From positions 558,001-622,000 of the forward strand of contig MBPM02000002.1 in NCBI GenBank assembly GCA_001695595.3: DNA of 64,000 nucleotides. The letters run 5' to 3'. Position 1 is the stretch's first letter. Each line of letters opens with the position of its first letter. Shown piece after piece: positions 35,001-46,530 of the stretch. The notes beneath the pieces were generated by a model. The model saw only the letters and a list, made by a program, of their open reading frames with translations. It was not told the origin of the DNA and did no database searches. The translations under genes were made by a program, and so were the position numbers. This DNA is from Plasmopara viticola (taxonomy: Eukaryota; Oomycota; Peronosporomycetes; Peronosporales; Peronosporaceae).

Positions 35001-38000
35001 CCTCGCAGAGTCGGAGCAAGAAAAATACCTTTTGTACTTTTGTAAGGTACTTCATTGACCTCAGGCTTCATGAGGCGTGGGTTGGCTTGCACAATTAAAC
35101 CTCAGGGTGGGTTAATTCCTATTAAATTGATGCCAACTTCAAGCAGAATGGACAATTACGACTCTAATGATCGCCTGTCAACATATTCGCAATTATTACA
35201 AGGGGTTGAGCCTGACTATCCTCAGGTTATGCCAGAAGTTGCGACCTATTATATAATTGGAGATCTGGATATAACTGGCGGATTGGTCGCACGGTCTTGT
35301 ATTTATTAGCGATCGATTTATCAAGTTCATCTAACCATACAAAAAGTGTTTGTGTAACGAAATCCGATCAGTAAATGGAGCTACGAATAGCCTTCATTGA
35401 CTTTATAAAAAACTCACTTGACAGTTTCATTGTCGCGACACCCTTCAGCAATGCTTGTCGTCAATATGATGCAGTTGGTAAAGCTGGGCTGTCGTAGCCT
35501 TGTGCTTAAGGAAAGTGTAAGATCAATTGTCTGATATTTGTTCGATACTTACACCCAACCTAAATTGCGGATCGCTATGTGCTTGCCTTCATGAGTCAAG
35601 ATTAGATTTTATACCAATTATCCAAGTAACTTTTTATTTTAAACGTGAGCTTGACTACCTTATAATTCGCTAGTAAAAAATTCTGGATTTAGATTTAATG
35701 CTTTTTTGTTTGGTTTTCAATTCCTTTTTTATGTTCAGTGCATCGCTTGACTTTCGCCACACGATATGGTGATGCCAGTTAATGTGACACACTGTGTTAT
35801 GAAACTCCTTTATCAGGGTCGTTGAGCACAGACGTATCAAAAAAAACTTTCTAGTTTTATGTCTGTCCGACATTATCATTGTAAAAGATTTGTATCGCTT
35901 CTCAAAAGCCTGCACAACTCCTGAATGAGCCGCAATGCTTGTATTGGCATACGTGTTTTAATCGAATAATTGCCTTGTCGGGGCACAAATTTATTGGTCC
36001 TGATAACTTAAGCCGAAAGGGCCTTAGAAGGCTTAAGTGGCCCACGTAAACCGACGAGATTCATTCAAAGCAGCTATGAGCAACATTCATCAAAGTATGT
36101 TCGGCCAAAAGCCCGTAATGGCGAAACAATGGTGTAAGCATACCGCAAAATATCAATGGAGCGTTTGTTAGCTCTTACGGCATCACTTACCACTGCTGTC
36201 AAACGTACGAATCGCCGTGAGCGCTAAATCCAAGAATATCCTAGTTTACAACGTGCACTCTTACATGTTGTTAAGCAATTCGTTTCCCATTGAAGTGGCT
36301 TTCTGTCTACACCGTTCATTCAATAATTTGCATAAAGAAGTTACCACTCATGCAAAGATCGTTGCGCACTGAGATCATAAACTAGCATTTATATGCAAAT
36401 TGCGGACTTTCGGCATATGTTAGAAGTGACTCGATGAACGCGCTAGAAACTAACGCTTTCGGCGTCTGACGTGAATTTTTTCCGCAGTTCGGACATCTGT
36501 GGCAAGTCACCAGTTTTCGAACGCAATCTTAGATCTCAGGCAAAAAAATAAAGGTTTCACCAATCCTCAAAGAGATCATTTTATTAAAAAGTGGAGGTGA
36601 CAGTAGTTCACACCTCGGACACGCCACCGAGCAGAATCTGTAAGCAGAATTTGATGGGTGCTATAGCAAACGCATAGCCGCCGTAAGGTCGCTCTGGAGC
36701 TTGTATTTCTTCTATACCAAGAATATCTCGTGCAACTCACGCGAGAAATGCCCTCCGGAGAGACATCGTGGCGTGGAGAGCAAATGAGTGTACTGCTAGA
36801 CGTTATGGCTTGCATCGGCCGGGTAGCAATGCAGAAGGTCTTTCACTTTCTCGTCGGGTCCACTGTCCAGAGAGCGAGTAAACCTATTACTGACGGCAAT
36901 CGGCGATCGGCGTTAGAACCCGATGGTGAAACATACCGCTAGCTACAATTGTAAATACGCCCTTTGGAAAAAGGCAAAGCGGTTGTCGTGCTTTGTTTGC
37001 TCGCTTCCTGCTTATCACCGTTTTAAAAGACCTCGTTATCAAAAAAGTCATAATTTAAACTTTACCTCTAAAATTTGGATCGGGCAAAGCACATGAGCAA
37101 GCTATAATTAATAAATTTGTGCTTTGACTACAATACATCGCTTTTTTTATTCACGTTCCGACTGCTTTTGACAGCACTCTTAATGAATCCTATTTCCACG
37201 TATTCGAACAAAGATACTTGTAAAGAAACGCTTGATCTGCACTCATTGCCCGTTCGTATTAGTTCGAAAATCGATGACACCTAAGCTTTGGTGGTATTTG
37301 CAGTCTGTTCACTGCTAACACATATAAATTACATTGCATCTTACAGCATCAATAGCTGTCCCGTGCATGATCTTTGCAATACTCTAACGTGACAGTTAGT
37401 TACAGTGTGTGGAAAATGTCAGAAAACTTCAATGTGTCCTTTGTAAGGCCAAATTGACAAAGAACGCTCACATTACGGACATGCTCTTTGCTCAGCCTAT
37501 GATGGACCAGGCTAAAAGTGTCTGTCACTTAGCTCTAGAGGAGTGTTGCGGTCTGAGGTTTCTGAGACAAGAACAGTCAGTAGAACCGAAGTATTTTTCT
37601 ATATTGAGGCTTATTGCGGGGGCCGATCATTTAAATGGCACGACTGGATTAAATCGATGTTAACTATTTCAAAAACTAAAGCCAAAATGAAGCTACCGAG
37701 GCTCTCCTATACATCCTTGTTATCCCCTTCTATATAATATTATTAATTTAGTACGTGAAGAAATTCCACTCTATTATTATGTAACGTGAGTACAAAGCGA
37801 TATATATATTAGTGAAGGAAAGCTTGGAGCGTGAGTTGAACCTTGGAGTAAGGGTAGAAAAAATCTCAAGGATAATGAAAAGCTTTATCAAGTAAAACTG
37901 ATCAGATGTCTATGAGTCCCCCATCAAGTTTCTCACGAACAAAGGCTCTGCGTATGTGAATAACTGGCTAGACTTTACCCATCCTCAAAATTTTCAGGAA

Positions 38001-39379
38001 CGTGTTTCGGCTATCATCGTCTCGCGGTCTGATCGAAACTTATGGCTACTGACAAAGCCGCTGAGGGCACTTTCACCGCAGGAGATTAACCCCGTATCTC
38101 GCATGTAGGTTTGCGTCACCAGGCATTTGCCATTGCCAAGAGAGAAAGTTGTATCATTGATTATTTTTTCAGTTTGAGAGTCGAAGTTTACACACCTGTC
38201 ACCGACCATTTGCGCTTGAAAATCAAACGAATAAAGGCGAATAAACAAAGCTTAAAATTAGCAAAGGCTACAAGCAAATCCGCTCTATACCATCGTAAAT
38301 ATCAACCATCGCTAGTCTTGGCGAAGGTGACCAAATTACGAAACGAAGCCACTTTTTTTCGTTGTGAGTTTTAGGCCTCACAGGCTTCTCTCTACACAGC
38401 TTCGGCAAGTATGGCAGGGTAAGGAACCTACCAGCCGCTGTACGTCCATCCTTTCCAGCGAAGTCGACTGAGGGGCATTTTTATCTAAATGGTGCTTGGG
38501 AAATCTCTATGTAATGTGACTTGAAGTCTTTACCGTTGTAATGTTCGGAACGTCTGACAGACATTTTTAGAAAAAGCCGATACGGTTATCGATGTATGTG
38601 ACCGTTAGCACAACCACTTTTTACTATTCTAAGAAGGTAAGTATAAAAAAATACATAACGCGGTGTAATCTGTATCACTTATTAATTGGACTTGAGATTA
38701 GATTGGCTTTCTAAATGTGTGAATTGGATTTGGAATAATGAAGGGGTCAAGCAAAGCTTTGTACTTGTTATCGACAAATTTAGCAGCAACATCCTTGAGC
38801 TTTGACCACAACTAGCAAGCATGTGATCGTGAGTGTCGAAAAATCAGTAGCAAATTCTAAAAAATAACTTTTATTTACTAAAAACGTACATGATCATGTG
38901 AGGGGGCGCAGTGCGTTATTGCAGATGCAGCGAGGAATGTCTGTTACACCAAGATTGAAAATACTGTCTCGGTGAATATAGTAAATGCGTTAACACCGGG
39001 TACAAAGTTAGACAATCTTTTTAAATTTAAATTTTGCATAGTGCACGCGTGTCGGCGTGGCCTTAAAATTGTGACGTGCTTGACATGGCTAGCAAATATC
39101 ACGACACCAACTCGTTATTGCTAATGTACAGCTGTTCGAGAAGCTTTTGTGTACGGGAATTGCACTCTGGCATTCGACTGTTACTACCACTTATGCCTAT
39201 TTTTGTTTGCAAAATTTAAATCTGTATAGTCAACAGTTCTGTGCATGGTTCTAATGTCTTGTTGGGCTCAACGCTTGAAGCTATCACGTCACATGAACAA
39301 TAATTGCAAAAAAATATAAGCCGACGCTTGCCACAGCTAGAGTGAGTACTCGTGGCACAATATACAAATTAACTGCTGA
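29033..39379. other. gene-free centre of the inverted duplication
   Basis: About 10.3 kb of AT-rich DNA without a recognisable gene. One open plus-strand stretch at about 30352-30598 is coding-like (reading GNQTPLAPSASEDADRLLNL) but has no start, and a stop precedes it. Others at 35055-35309 and 36730-36942 are short and unplaced. 38390-38570 resembles 17780-17960. I see no transposase or reverse transcriptase. Confidence 0.4.
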
Positions 39380-40121
39380 TTTGATTTGGTTGAGCATCGC
39401 GGGGTCTCTCTAATAGCAAAGGCTGCATGAAATTATGGCTGTTGATAACGTCACAATAAATTATGGCTAATCTGGTGTTCTGTTCTCCGGCCCAATTGCG
39501 CTTTTCGTGCTTAAGAAAACTGAAATGCGTTGAGTCTGCTTGCATATCGGTTACAGAAGATTAGTATATGGATGAGCGACTTGTTAGACAGGTTTCGGTG
39601 TGCCTTAATAGCAGGCACAGTACTTTCCCAAATCATTATTATACTGTAAACAAGTTCTTCTATTCTATTTGTTTGCTTAGCTAATCAAGCGATTTTTTTG
39701 ATAACGCTCTTTAATAGACTAATTATATCCGTACATAAAACGGAATTCTGATCCCCCCAAAACCCTAGCTTAATTGTATTGACAAGCGAATGTATTTGAG
39801 CAATAAGCACGAGTTGCTTCTGCCAGAGCTTCCAAATAGTGCTACAAGAACCATTCACTACTTCTCTTGTTACAATAAGCGTCGTATCTCGCACAATGAC
39901 CGTCCATATCCCTGACGCTAATGAAGCGTTGCACTTTGGCTAATCTTCAAGATTTGCTTGTCAATCAAAGTAAGCCAAGGTCAATATAAACATGGCAGGT
40001 GTCTAAGAAAGTAATGATTTTTATCAAGTAAAGATCTCGTCTACCGAAAGTTGAATCAGGTCGCGTCATTTATAAAATAAACCAATTAAACGTGAGATTT
40101 TCGCGTTGCCCTTGAAGATCT

Positions 40122-40159
40122 CGTACGTGCGTTTCGCAGACCGCGTTGAAGTGCGCATC
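40122..40159 (+). promoter_or_regulatory. conserved upstream block of ATPase pair
   Basis: 38 bp located 120-157 bp before the right ATPase ATG, with one difference from the block 119-156 bp before the left ATG. The surrounding upstream DNA is much less conserved. A candidate binding site or core promoter element. Confidence 0.45.
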
Positions 40160-40198
40160 GGTCAACTAACTTCACTCCAGGCATCGAAACTTTATTTC

Positions 40199-40212
40199 TC
40201 ATTTGGCTTTCT
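40199..40212 (+). promoter_or_regulatory. oomycete initiator-like sequence
   Basis: CTCATTTGGCTTTC, 67-80 bp before the ATPase ATG, resembles the oomycete Inr/FPR consensus (YCAYTYY followed by a pyrimidine/A-T stretch). The left copy has a related sequence at the same place, with CAAATTTGG. The position fits a transcription start. Confidence 0.35.
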
Positions 40213-40278
40213 AAGTCGCAGACCTCCTCTACAGAACAAACATTTCCATTTTCGAAAGACCATCACTTTACAACTGCC

Positions 40279-43200
40279 ATGTCGGGATACGATGAGGCTT
40301 CTTTACCCTCGCGCACAGTCCCCGAAAGTAGCAACTATTCGAGATTGGAGTCACCTCGTGTTTCGTCGCACTCCTTTGAAGCACCGCCACATCACGTTGT
40401 GGACGTGTCAAACAGTGCGTGTTCGTGTTCTGCCGCTGATCTGTACCACGTTGACGCCAAGATGGCTACAAATACCAAGAACCATCACGGACCTCCCACG
40501 CCACTGCCTGACCATCGCTCTCGATTTTTAAGTGATGGAGAGTTGCTATTAGCTGCAAATCCGGTATCCGCCCGCGAATCCTTTGCGACACTCAATGAGG
40601 CGGATGAGAAGACGTGGCATCAACGGTCCATTGAGCTGATTTCCAAAATGCTTAATACAAACCTTGAGCGAGGATTGAATAGCATGGATGTGGAGCGTCG
40701 AATACTGCGCTATGGCGTCAATGCACTCGAAGAAGAGGCCGAAACGCCCGTCCTTGTGACTTTTTTACTACAGTTCTACAACCTCATTATTGTCATGCTG
40801 CTATTTGCTGCCTTGGCATCTTTGGCTCTCCAAGAGTGGGTCGAAGGTATTACTATCTTCGTGATCGTCACACTGAACGCCGCAGTGGCATCTTACCAAG
40901 AATACTCGGCAAGTAACGCCTTGGCAGCACTCGCAAATTTGTCGAGTCCACAGTCCCTTGTCATCCGTGACAATATGCAACAAGTGGTGGACAGCAAGTT
41001 GCTTGTGCCTGGTGACATTGTCCTTCTCGTCACTGGGGATGTCGTACCTGCTGACATTCGATTGTTCACGAGCGTCGACCTTAAGTGCAACGAAATGTTG
41101 CTCACGGGTGAATCGGAAGATGTGCCAAAAAAGTTCAATGCTTCAGTGTACTCCGCTGGAAATGACAAACCAGCTAAATTAACTGCGAGTAACATGGTTT
41201 TCTCATCAACGACGATTACAGCGGGTAATGCTCGCGGAATTGTTGTGGAGACTGGGATGAATTCCCGAGTTGGCTCAATTGCTGCTTTGCTTCAGGCCAA
41301 AAGCGGTACAGAGGCTGCGGCCGGTAAAATGTGGATTCGCAATCCAATCGGCGACTGTATCGCCAAGCATCGACCAAAGCTTACGCCTTTGCAACGAGCT
41401 CTACACCATATGGGCTACGTCATGGGTCTTATTGCCGTAGGAGTCGCAATTCTTGTCTTCGTTGTTGGTATGATTCGTGGCACTCAGGACCCACGTCATC
41501 CTGAAAGACCAACGTACCTAACGATGATTATGGCCGCTGTTTCGGTGGCAGTGAGTGCGGTGCCGGAAGGTTTGCCAATGGTTGTTACAATTTGTCTGTC
41601 GTCGGGAACTGCTGAGATGGTCAAGAAGAATGTCCTCGTGCGAAAGCTGGCATCAGTGGAGACGCTAGGAGCCGCGTCTGTGATTTGCACAGACAAGACG
41701 GGCACGTTGACGGAAGGCAAGATGACTGCTGTGAAACTTTGGGGCGACTTCCGTGAGTACACAATAACCGGAAAGGGATTTAGTTTAGAGGGCTCGATTT
41801 TGTCAGCTGACGGGAAGAATCAGGCCGAGCCTGACGCTGGGAATAGTCAAGTTCGTGCTACGTTGATGGCTTCGGTGCTATGTAGTAATACGCAACTAAG
41901 GCAAGTGGAAGGCGAGGACGGTGAAACTTTACGATGGGTGCCATTTGGCAACTCGTCTGAGGCTCCATTGATTGTTGCAGCCGCTAAGGCGAAGATCTGG
42001 GAGGACAGTCTGTTGAAAGACTACCCTCGTCTTGTAGAAGTTCCATTTAGTTCGTCTCGTAAGATGATGATCACAGTGAACGCAGTGCCAGTCTTAAATG
42101 GCATCGCAATGTTTGATATTCTACCGCTTCCTGGTGATCGACCTCCTCGGCTTGTGGTCAACGTCAAAGGTGCTCCCAATTACATTCTCCACAGGTGCGC
42201 GCAGTATTGTCAAAAAGATGGCACAATTAAACCTTTGGTCGATGTGCAGCGTAACGAGATTTTGAAGTCCGTGGATGCTCTTTCGTCGCAGGCTCTTCGC
42301 GTTCTTGCAGTGGCGATTCAACCTTTACATGAACTGCCTTTCGGAAAGGACTGCGACGACGAAGATGTAAAGTTTGCAGCTCTGTCCACGCCTCTGATAT
42401 TTCTCGGCCTCATAGCTTCTATTGATCCAGAGCGTGATGGAGTACGCGATGCAATTGCAACTGCGCGCGCAGCCTCGATCCGAACGGTGATGATCACGGG
42501 CGACTACCTCGCCACTGCCGTTGCAATTGCAAAAAAGATTGACCTACTGCAAGTGGGGGCTGATCCGGACGCTCAAGCCACAGATTGTACGCATCTACAT
42601 CCGCATGGAGACGTTTACTTACCAGCAGCTGACATTGACGAGATCACGTCGCGTACGCTTGTTTTCGCTCGAGCGAAGCCGGAGGATAAGATTGAAATTG
42701 TCAAGTCGCTTCAACGCCAGGGTCTCATTGCTGCTATGACTGGTGATGGTGTCAACGATGCGCCTGCTTTAAAAGAAGCTGACATTGGTGTGGCAATGGG
42801 CATTTCGGGTACTGAAGTTGCCAAGGGTGCGTCGGATATGATTTTGACGGATGACAACTTCTGCAGCATTGTCTCTGCTGTGGAAAAGGGCCGTGTTATT
42901 TACGCTAACATTCAAAAGTTCGTCATGTTCTTACTGTCGACAAACATTGGTGAAATCATGTTAATTTTCATCTCAGTAGCTGGCGGCTTTCCGCTTCCGT
43001 TAGAGGCGCTGCATATTTTACTACTCAATTTGTTCACGGACGGCATGCCTGCAGTCGCATTGAGCTTGGAAAAGGGTGACCCGCAGATCATGGAGGAAAA
43101 GCCCCGTCGTAGTGACGCTTCTCTTATTCAAGGCCGACTCTGGTTACTTGTCCTATTCAACGCTTTCCTGCTCTTGGCCGGTGCCATGACAACATTCCTC

Positions 43201-43869
43201 CTGGGACTGTATTGGAACTTTGGTGAGCTTCTGTCAAGCGACATATACAGTGCTGGCGGAGGCTCTGATGGAACCAATTATACGGATGTGACATGCCGGC
43301 GCTGGGAAGGTTTAAACGATGGGTGGAGGGTGTACGGCAACTGCGCTGCACAATACGCGGATGGCTCGTACATTTTTGGTGATGAAGTAGCCGGCATGAT
43401 CTCATTTGAGAACTCGACGACATATTGCAAAGGAGACGATTATGACTGCGTCCCAGCTGGATTGGGTCGTACACAGACAATGGTATTCTTAGGATTAGCC
43501 TTTACCGAAGTGCTGCGAGCTTACACGGTGCGCCACTTCACTGAGCCTGTGTTCAATCGAATGCTGTCAAATGGCTACATGCAGGTAGCAGCGTGCATGT
43601 CGGTGATTTTGACTATACTCGTATCCAATGTCCCTGTCATTATGGACGACATTTTTGGGTTTGAGTACATTTCCTGGTTCCAGTGGCTCGTAGTTGGGGC
43701 TGTTGCGGTCAACAATGCTTTCTGGGGTGAAATGCTCAAGACCATTTTAAGACGAAATGATCGTGCTCAAGCTCGGTGGGACCACATGAAATCTGGCTTT
43801 GACAAAATTCTGCTCGAAATTCGACATGTGCGTCACCATGTCGAGCGACTCGAAGCCAAGCGAGAGTAA
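40279..43869 (+). CDS. type II P-type cation-transporting ATPase, right copy
   Basis: An intact single-exon 1196-aa pump, paralogue of 23610-27203, with the same domain order. TGES, PEGLP, CTDKTGTLT (phosphorylated Asp near 472), KGAPNYIL, TGDYLATA, TGDGVNDAP and the C-terminal helices are all present. Here the KEADIGVAMG motif has the usual Asp (codon 42781-42783). Differences from the left copy cluster in the N-terminal 75 residues, around residues 648-690, around 937-950, and in the last third of the membrane domain. Long central stretches are identical even at many silent positions. It is divergent from the left copy across 13 kb. It probably exports Na+ or Ca2+; the ion is an inference from family only. 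The start is the first ATG, matched by the other copy (MSGYD). Confidence 0.95.
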   Translation: MSGYDEASLPSRTVPESSNYSRLESPRVSSHSFEAPPHHVVDVSNSACSCSAADLYHVDAKMATNTKNHHGPPTPLPDHRSRFLSDGELLLAANPVSARESFATLNEADEKTWHQRSIELISKMLNTNLERGLNSMDVERRILRYGVNALEEEAETPVLVTFLLQFYNLIIVMLLFAALASLALQEWVEGITIFVIVTLNAAVASYQEYSASNALAALANLSSPQSLVIRDNMQQVVDSKLLVPGDIVLLVTGDVVPADIRLFTSVDLKCNEMLLTGESEDVPKKFNASVYSAGNDKPAKLTASNMVFSSTTITAGNARGIVVETGMNSRVGSIAALLQAKSGTEAAAGKMWIRNPIGDCIAKHRPKLTPLQRALHHMGYVMGLIAVGVAILVFVVGMIRGTQDPRHPERPTYLTMIMAAVSVAVSAVPEGLPMVVTICLSSGTAEMVKKNVLVRKLASVETLGAASVICTDKTGTLTEGKMTAVKLWGDFREYTITGKGFSLEGSILSADGKNQAEPDAGNSQVRATLMASVLCSNTQLRQVEGEDGETLRWVPFGNSSEAPLIVAAAKAKIWEDSLLKDYPRLVEVPFSSSRKMMITVNAVPVLNGIAMFDILPLPGDRPPRLVVNVKGAPNYILHRCAQYCQKDGTIKPLVDVQRNEILKSVDALSSQALRVLAVAIQPLHELPFGKDCDDEDVKFAALSTPLIFLGLIASIDPERDGVRDAIATARAASIRTVMITGDYLATAVAIAKKIDLLQVGADPDAQATDCTHLHPHGDVYLPAADIDEITSRTLVFARAKPEDKIEIVKSLQRQGLIAAMTGDGVNDAPALKEADIGVAMGISGTEVAKGASDMILTDDNFCSIVSAVEKGRVIYANIQKFVMFLLSTNIGEIMLIFISVAGGFPLPLEALHILLLNLFTDGMPAVALSLEKGDPQIMEEKPRRSDASLIQGRLWLLVLFNAFLLLAGAMTTFLLGLYWNFGELLSSDIYSAGGGSDGTNYTDVTCRRWEGLNDGWRVYGNCAAQYADGSYIFGDEVAGMISFENSTTYCKGDDYDCVPAGLGRTQTMVFLGLAFTEVLRAYTVRHFTEPVFNRMLSNGYMQVAACMSVILTILVSNVPVIMDDIFGFEYISWFQWLVVGAVAVNNAFWGEMLKTILRRNDRAQARWDHMKSGFDKILLEIRHVRHHVERLEAKRE

Positions 43870-44299
43870 AAGTTAGCTTGTGCGAAATGTTTGTATTGGT
43901 TGAGGTATCGTAGTTGAGACATATGATGCGATGCATGAGTTATAAATTACTATTTCACAGTTATTTTTTTAGCTCGGAGCAAGAAACAGTTCTTTTATGA
44001 TTATAGCGACTGTTCCAAAAACGTGTTCATCATGAGGGTAGGCTTTTATTTTTTGCCCATACTCATCAGTGTAATCGACTTTCAACCTTCAAATAAGATG
44101 ATCGTCTTCGTTGATTTTCTTTTTGGTTTAAAGTTCCACCGAATGAAGAAATCTCTTTACAGATCAACATTTCATTTGGTGCTCTACAAGTCACCACAGT
44201 TAGCGTGGAGGCTGACATTGTCTCAATACGTAAAAAGAATAGGTGAAGTGATGCAAAAATGACGAAGTAACGCAAATGACTATAAATGCAGTGGCAATT
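43870..44299. other. downstream region of right ATPase
   Basis: No gene is seen. It aligns in inverted orientation with 23609-23285 and 21271-21190, that is, across the place where the left arm holds the TIR element. It therefore represents the unoccupied state of that site, though diverged. Confidence 0.5.
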
Positions 44300-46530
44300 A
44301 GTCTAAGTGGGCGCAAAACCAATTTATATGCGTCTGATTTTTTTAAGCAACATCGAATGCCTAACGCACCTTATGCGTCTAATTTTTACTGACACACCAA
44401 GATACACTATGAAAAAAGCAGATCGCAAAGCCTATCGTCTGTTATGATATCATCAAGAGTGTACCGCGGGTTGTCGGCTCTGACTTTATTCTCTTTCTAG
44501 TCGCTGACAAATGTTAATCGTCAAAAACGCGTATTTCAGATTGAAGTTTTAGTATTGAAAGCTGCCGTGGACTTCTCTGTATAACATTTTTACAGGTTTG
44601 TTCCTGGTTTGTGAAGCCATATTTGTTGCATTGTCAGAGCTCATTTGCTGCCACAGCGGGCAAACTTCCGGACGAGGTTATGGTAAACTGATTGTGAAGT
44701 TCTTTATGATATTTGTATATCGTCAAAATATGGTACTATAGGTTGAACTTTTGCAATTGAATGCTGTCGTGGAAATCCCTGTATATGCGAAAAGAGTTTG
44801 GCAGCAAGCATAACATGTTTACAGGCGTGTTTCTAGTCAGTAAAATGTTATATGTAAAAGCTTATTTGCTGCCATAGCAGGCAAAGTTCCGGGTGAGTGC
44901 TCGGTGAAGTGCTTGTGAAGTACCTGATGATCTTCATTTTTGAGAAGTGGAGGTAAACCGGGTTGAGAGAGGAGATATGACATGGTGCCCATCGTGACAA
45001 AAGGTGAAATTTCGATCAGGGCTTCTATATAATAAGCAGCTATTTAATTTGCGAGTCACTTCTCGCCGCCTTGTGCAAAGGTGCAGCCTTAAATGCAGGC
45101 GAAGCCTAAGGCGTAGGTATGGTCTTTGTCGCAGAGATCGTCGTGTATACCAATGCACCGCTGTGTATAAAGTGATCTTATTATTCGAATTATCAATGAC
45201 CCGAGTGACCAATAGCCATTATTAATGCAGGGGAGAATTCGTAGTGCGAGTTGTATGATCTCCTATTTTGGTGCAGCTAAAGCTCTTTGTGGTCGATCAT
45301 CCCACGATATTCACAAAAGAATCTTGGCTCAAAAAGTTCATTGTTTCAGAGCGAACTTGCGGCGGGCATCGTTTCAGCACCACATTTTTTTCTTTATGAT
45401 TTTACTTAGCATCTTAAGAAGCCCGAGTATAAAGGTGACTTTTACCGAATATAAGATCTTTACCACTGTAATTGCCAAAATATAGTCCGAGAAACTTGGT
45501 TAGACTCCGCGCTGGTTAAGCCCCGAAGCCAATCTTTTCGGACAAAACTTGTCAACTAAGAGTGCAATTTGCTCACTCAGTTTGTCGGAAACAACGCATT
45601 TCAGAGATGTTCTGGCTTGAGCATAATGCCAAGCCAGCCTCAATTCCGAGTGCGAAGACGAGGCCTTCCGCTCGTGCTCAATGCGCGACTTGAGTGATTT
45701 GCAGAATGCTTACGAAGCGCTCTTTGCTACTGAACCTAGAACACAACGGCCGTCGGACAGTCTCGCCAAAGTTGGCCCTGCGGCTCTCAGCGGGCCCCAC
45801 GAGCTTATTGAAGCGTTAATGGCGCGCTACGTCACAAAAAGATCAGAGCACCCCTAAAGTGCATCTGCATCACGACGTGATACAGACAAAGTGCAGCTGT
45901 CTTTGGCAGTCCGAAAGCATCGGGGGGCGCCTTCTCTTCCGCTTTATGTCTTTTAGGAGCTGCACTTCTGCGCGGCCAAACGTACGGTCGTCCCTTGATA
46001 AAGCCGCATCTTTTGGCGGGCGACTCCGAACTCTAGAGGCTTTTGTTGAGAAATTGCAGCTTAATTCTTTTGAACGGATTAAGCCCTTTTACAACAATTA
46101 AAACTTGTCACGAAGTATGCACTGGTGCTTCGAAGACATTTTCTGAGCTTTAAAGTTTTCGTAAGCTATTCGTCACACGTTAACGCATTTGGTAATAAGT
46201 AGTATTTACTTGCATAGTGAGTGTCAGGAAGAATGTCGATCTCCGAACATAAACCGTTTGCACAGTATACCAACCGAACAGGCTCAATTCACCTGTCAAC
46301 GCATTTTCTTGGTCTAAGCTGTAAAAAAAGCTCGAACTAGCAGAACTTCAAGCGTTTTTGACAAACGAATCCGTCAAGTGTACAAAATTGATGCCATTCT
46401 TAAGTCTGTATAGCGGTCCCTCATCGCAGCTGCATTGCTATGAGCAAGCCGATAATCTTCTCAACCAAAGGGTCAATCCGAACGATCTGAGCCATTATTC
46501 CAAGCGATGCTGATCTGAAGTACGATAAAT
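44300..46530 (+). pseudogene. decayed gene, right-arm copy
   Basis: Broken counterpart of 19160-21231. Recognisable pieces in order are AGKVPGECSVKC (near 44880), an ICESLLAALCKGAALNAGEA stretch (near 45050), a QKNLGSKSS-like basic segment, MFWLEHNAKPAS (near 45610), a 66-codon open stretch from 45684 (MRDLSDLQNAYEALF, ending before 45857), and a 60-odd-codon open stretch near 46330-46510 ending LSHYSKRC. Frames change between pieces and stops interrupt. It contains its own roughly 200-bp tandem duplication (44519-44935). The family is not recognised; one stretch (45684-45857) is still open and could in principle be expressed. Confidence 0.5.
44519..44935 (+). repeat. tandem duplication, two units of about 200 bp
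   Basis: Unit 1 starts at 44519 (CGTCAAAA) and unit 2 at 44721. Shared landmarks in order are AGTTTTAGTATTGAA / ACTTTTGCAATTGAA, a TTTACAGG block, TTTGCTGCCAYAGC, GGCAAA, and GTGAAGT. The units are diverged. The left arm has only one counterpart, so the doubling is specific to the right arm. Confidence 0.65.

Noticed and set aside
40106..40531. 141-codon open frame overlapping the right ATPase start
   Set aside because: It is out of frame with the ATPase and has a counterpart shadow in the left copy, explained by coding conservation in the true frame.
44934..45225. Arg/Leu-rich repeat protein on the minus strand
   Set aside because: It is opposite to the decayed coding strand shared by both arms; the repetitive look comes from a short irregular GC-rich stretch.
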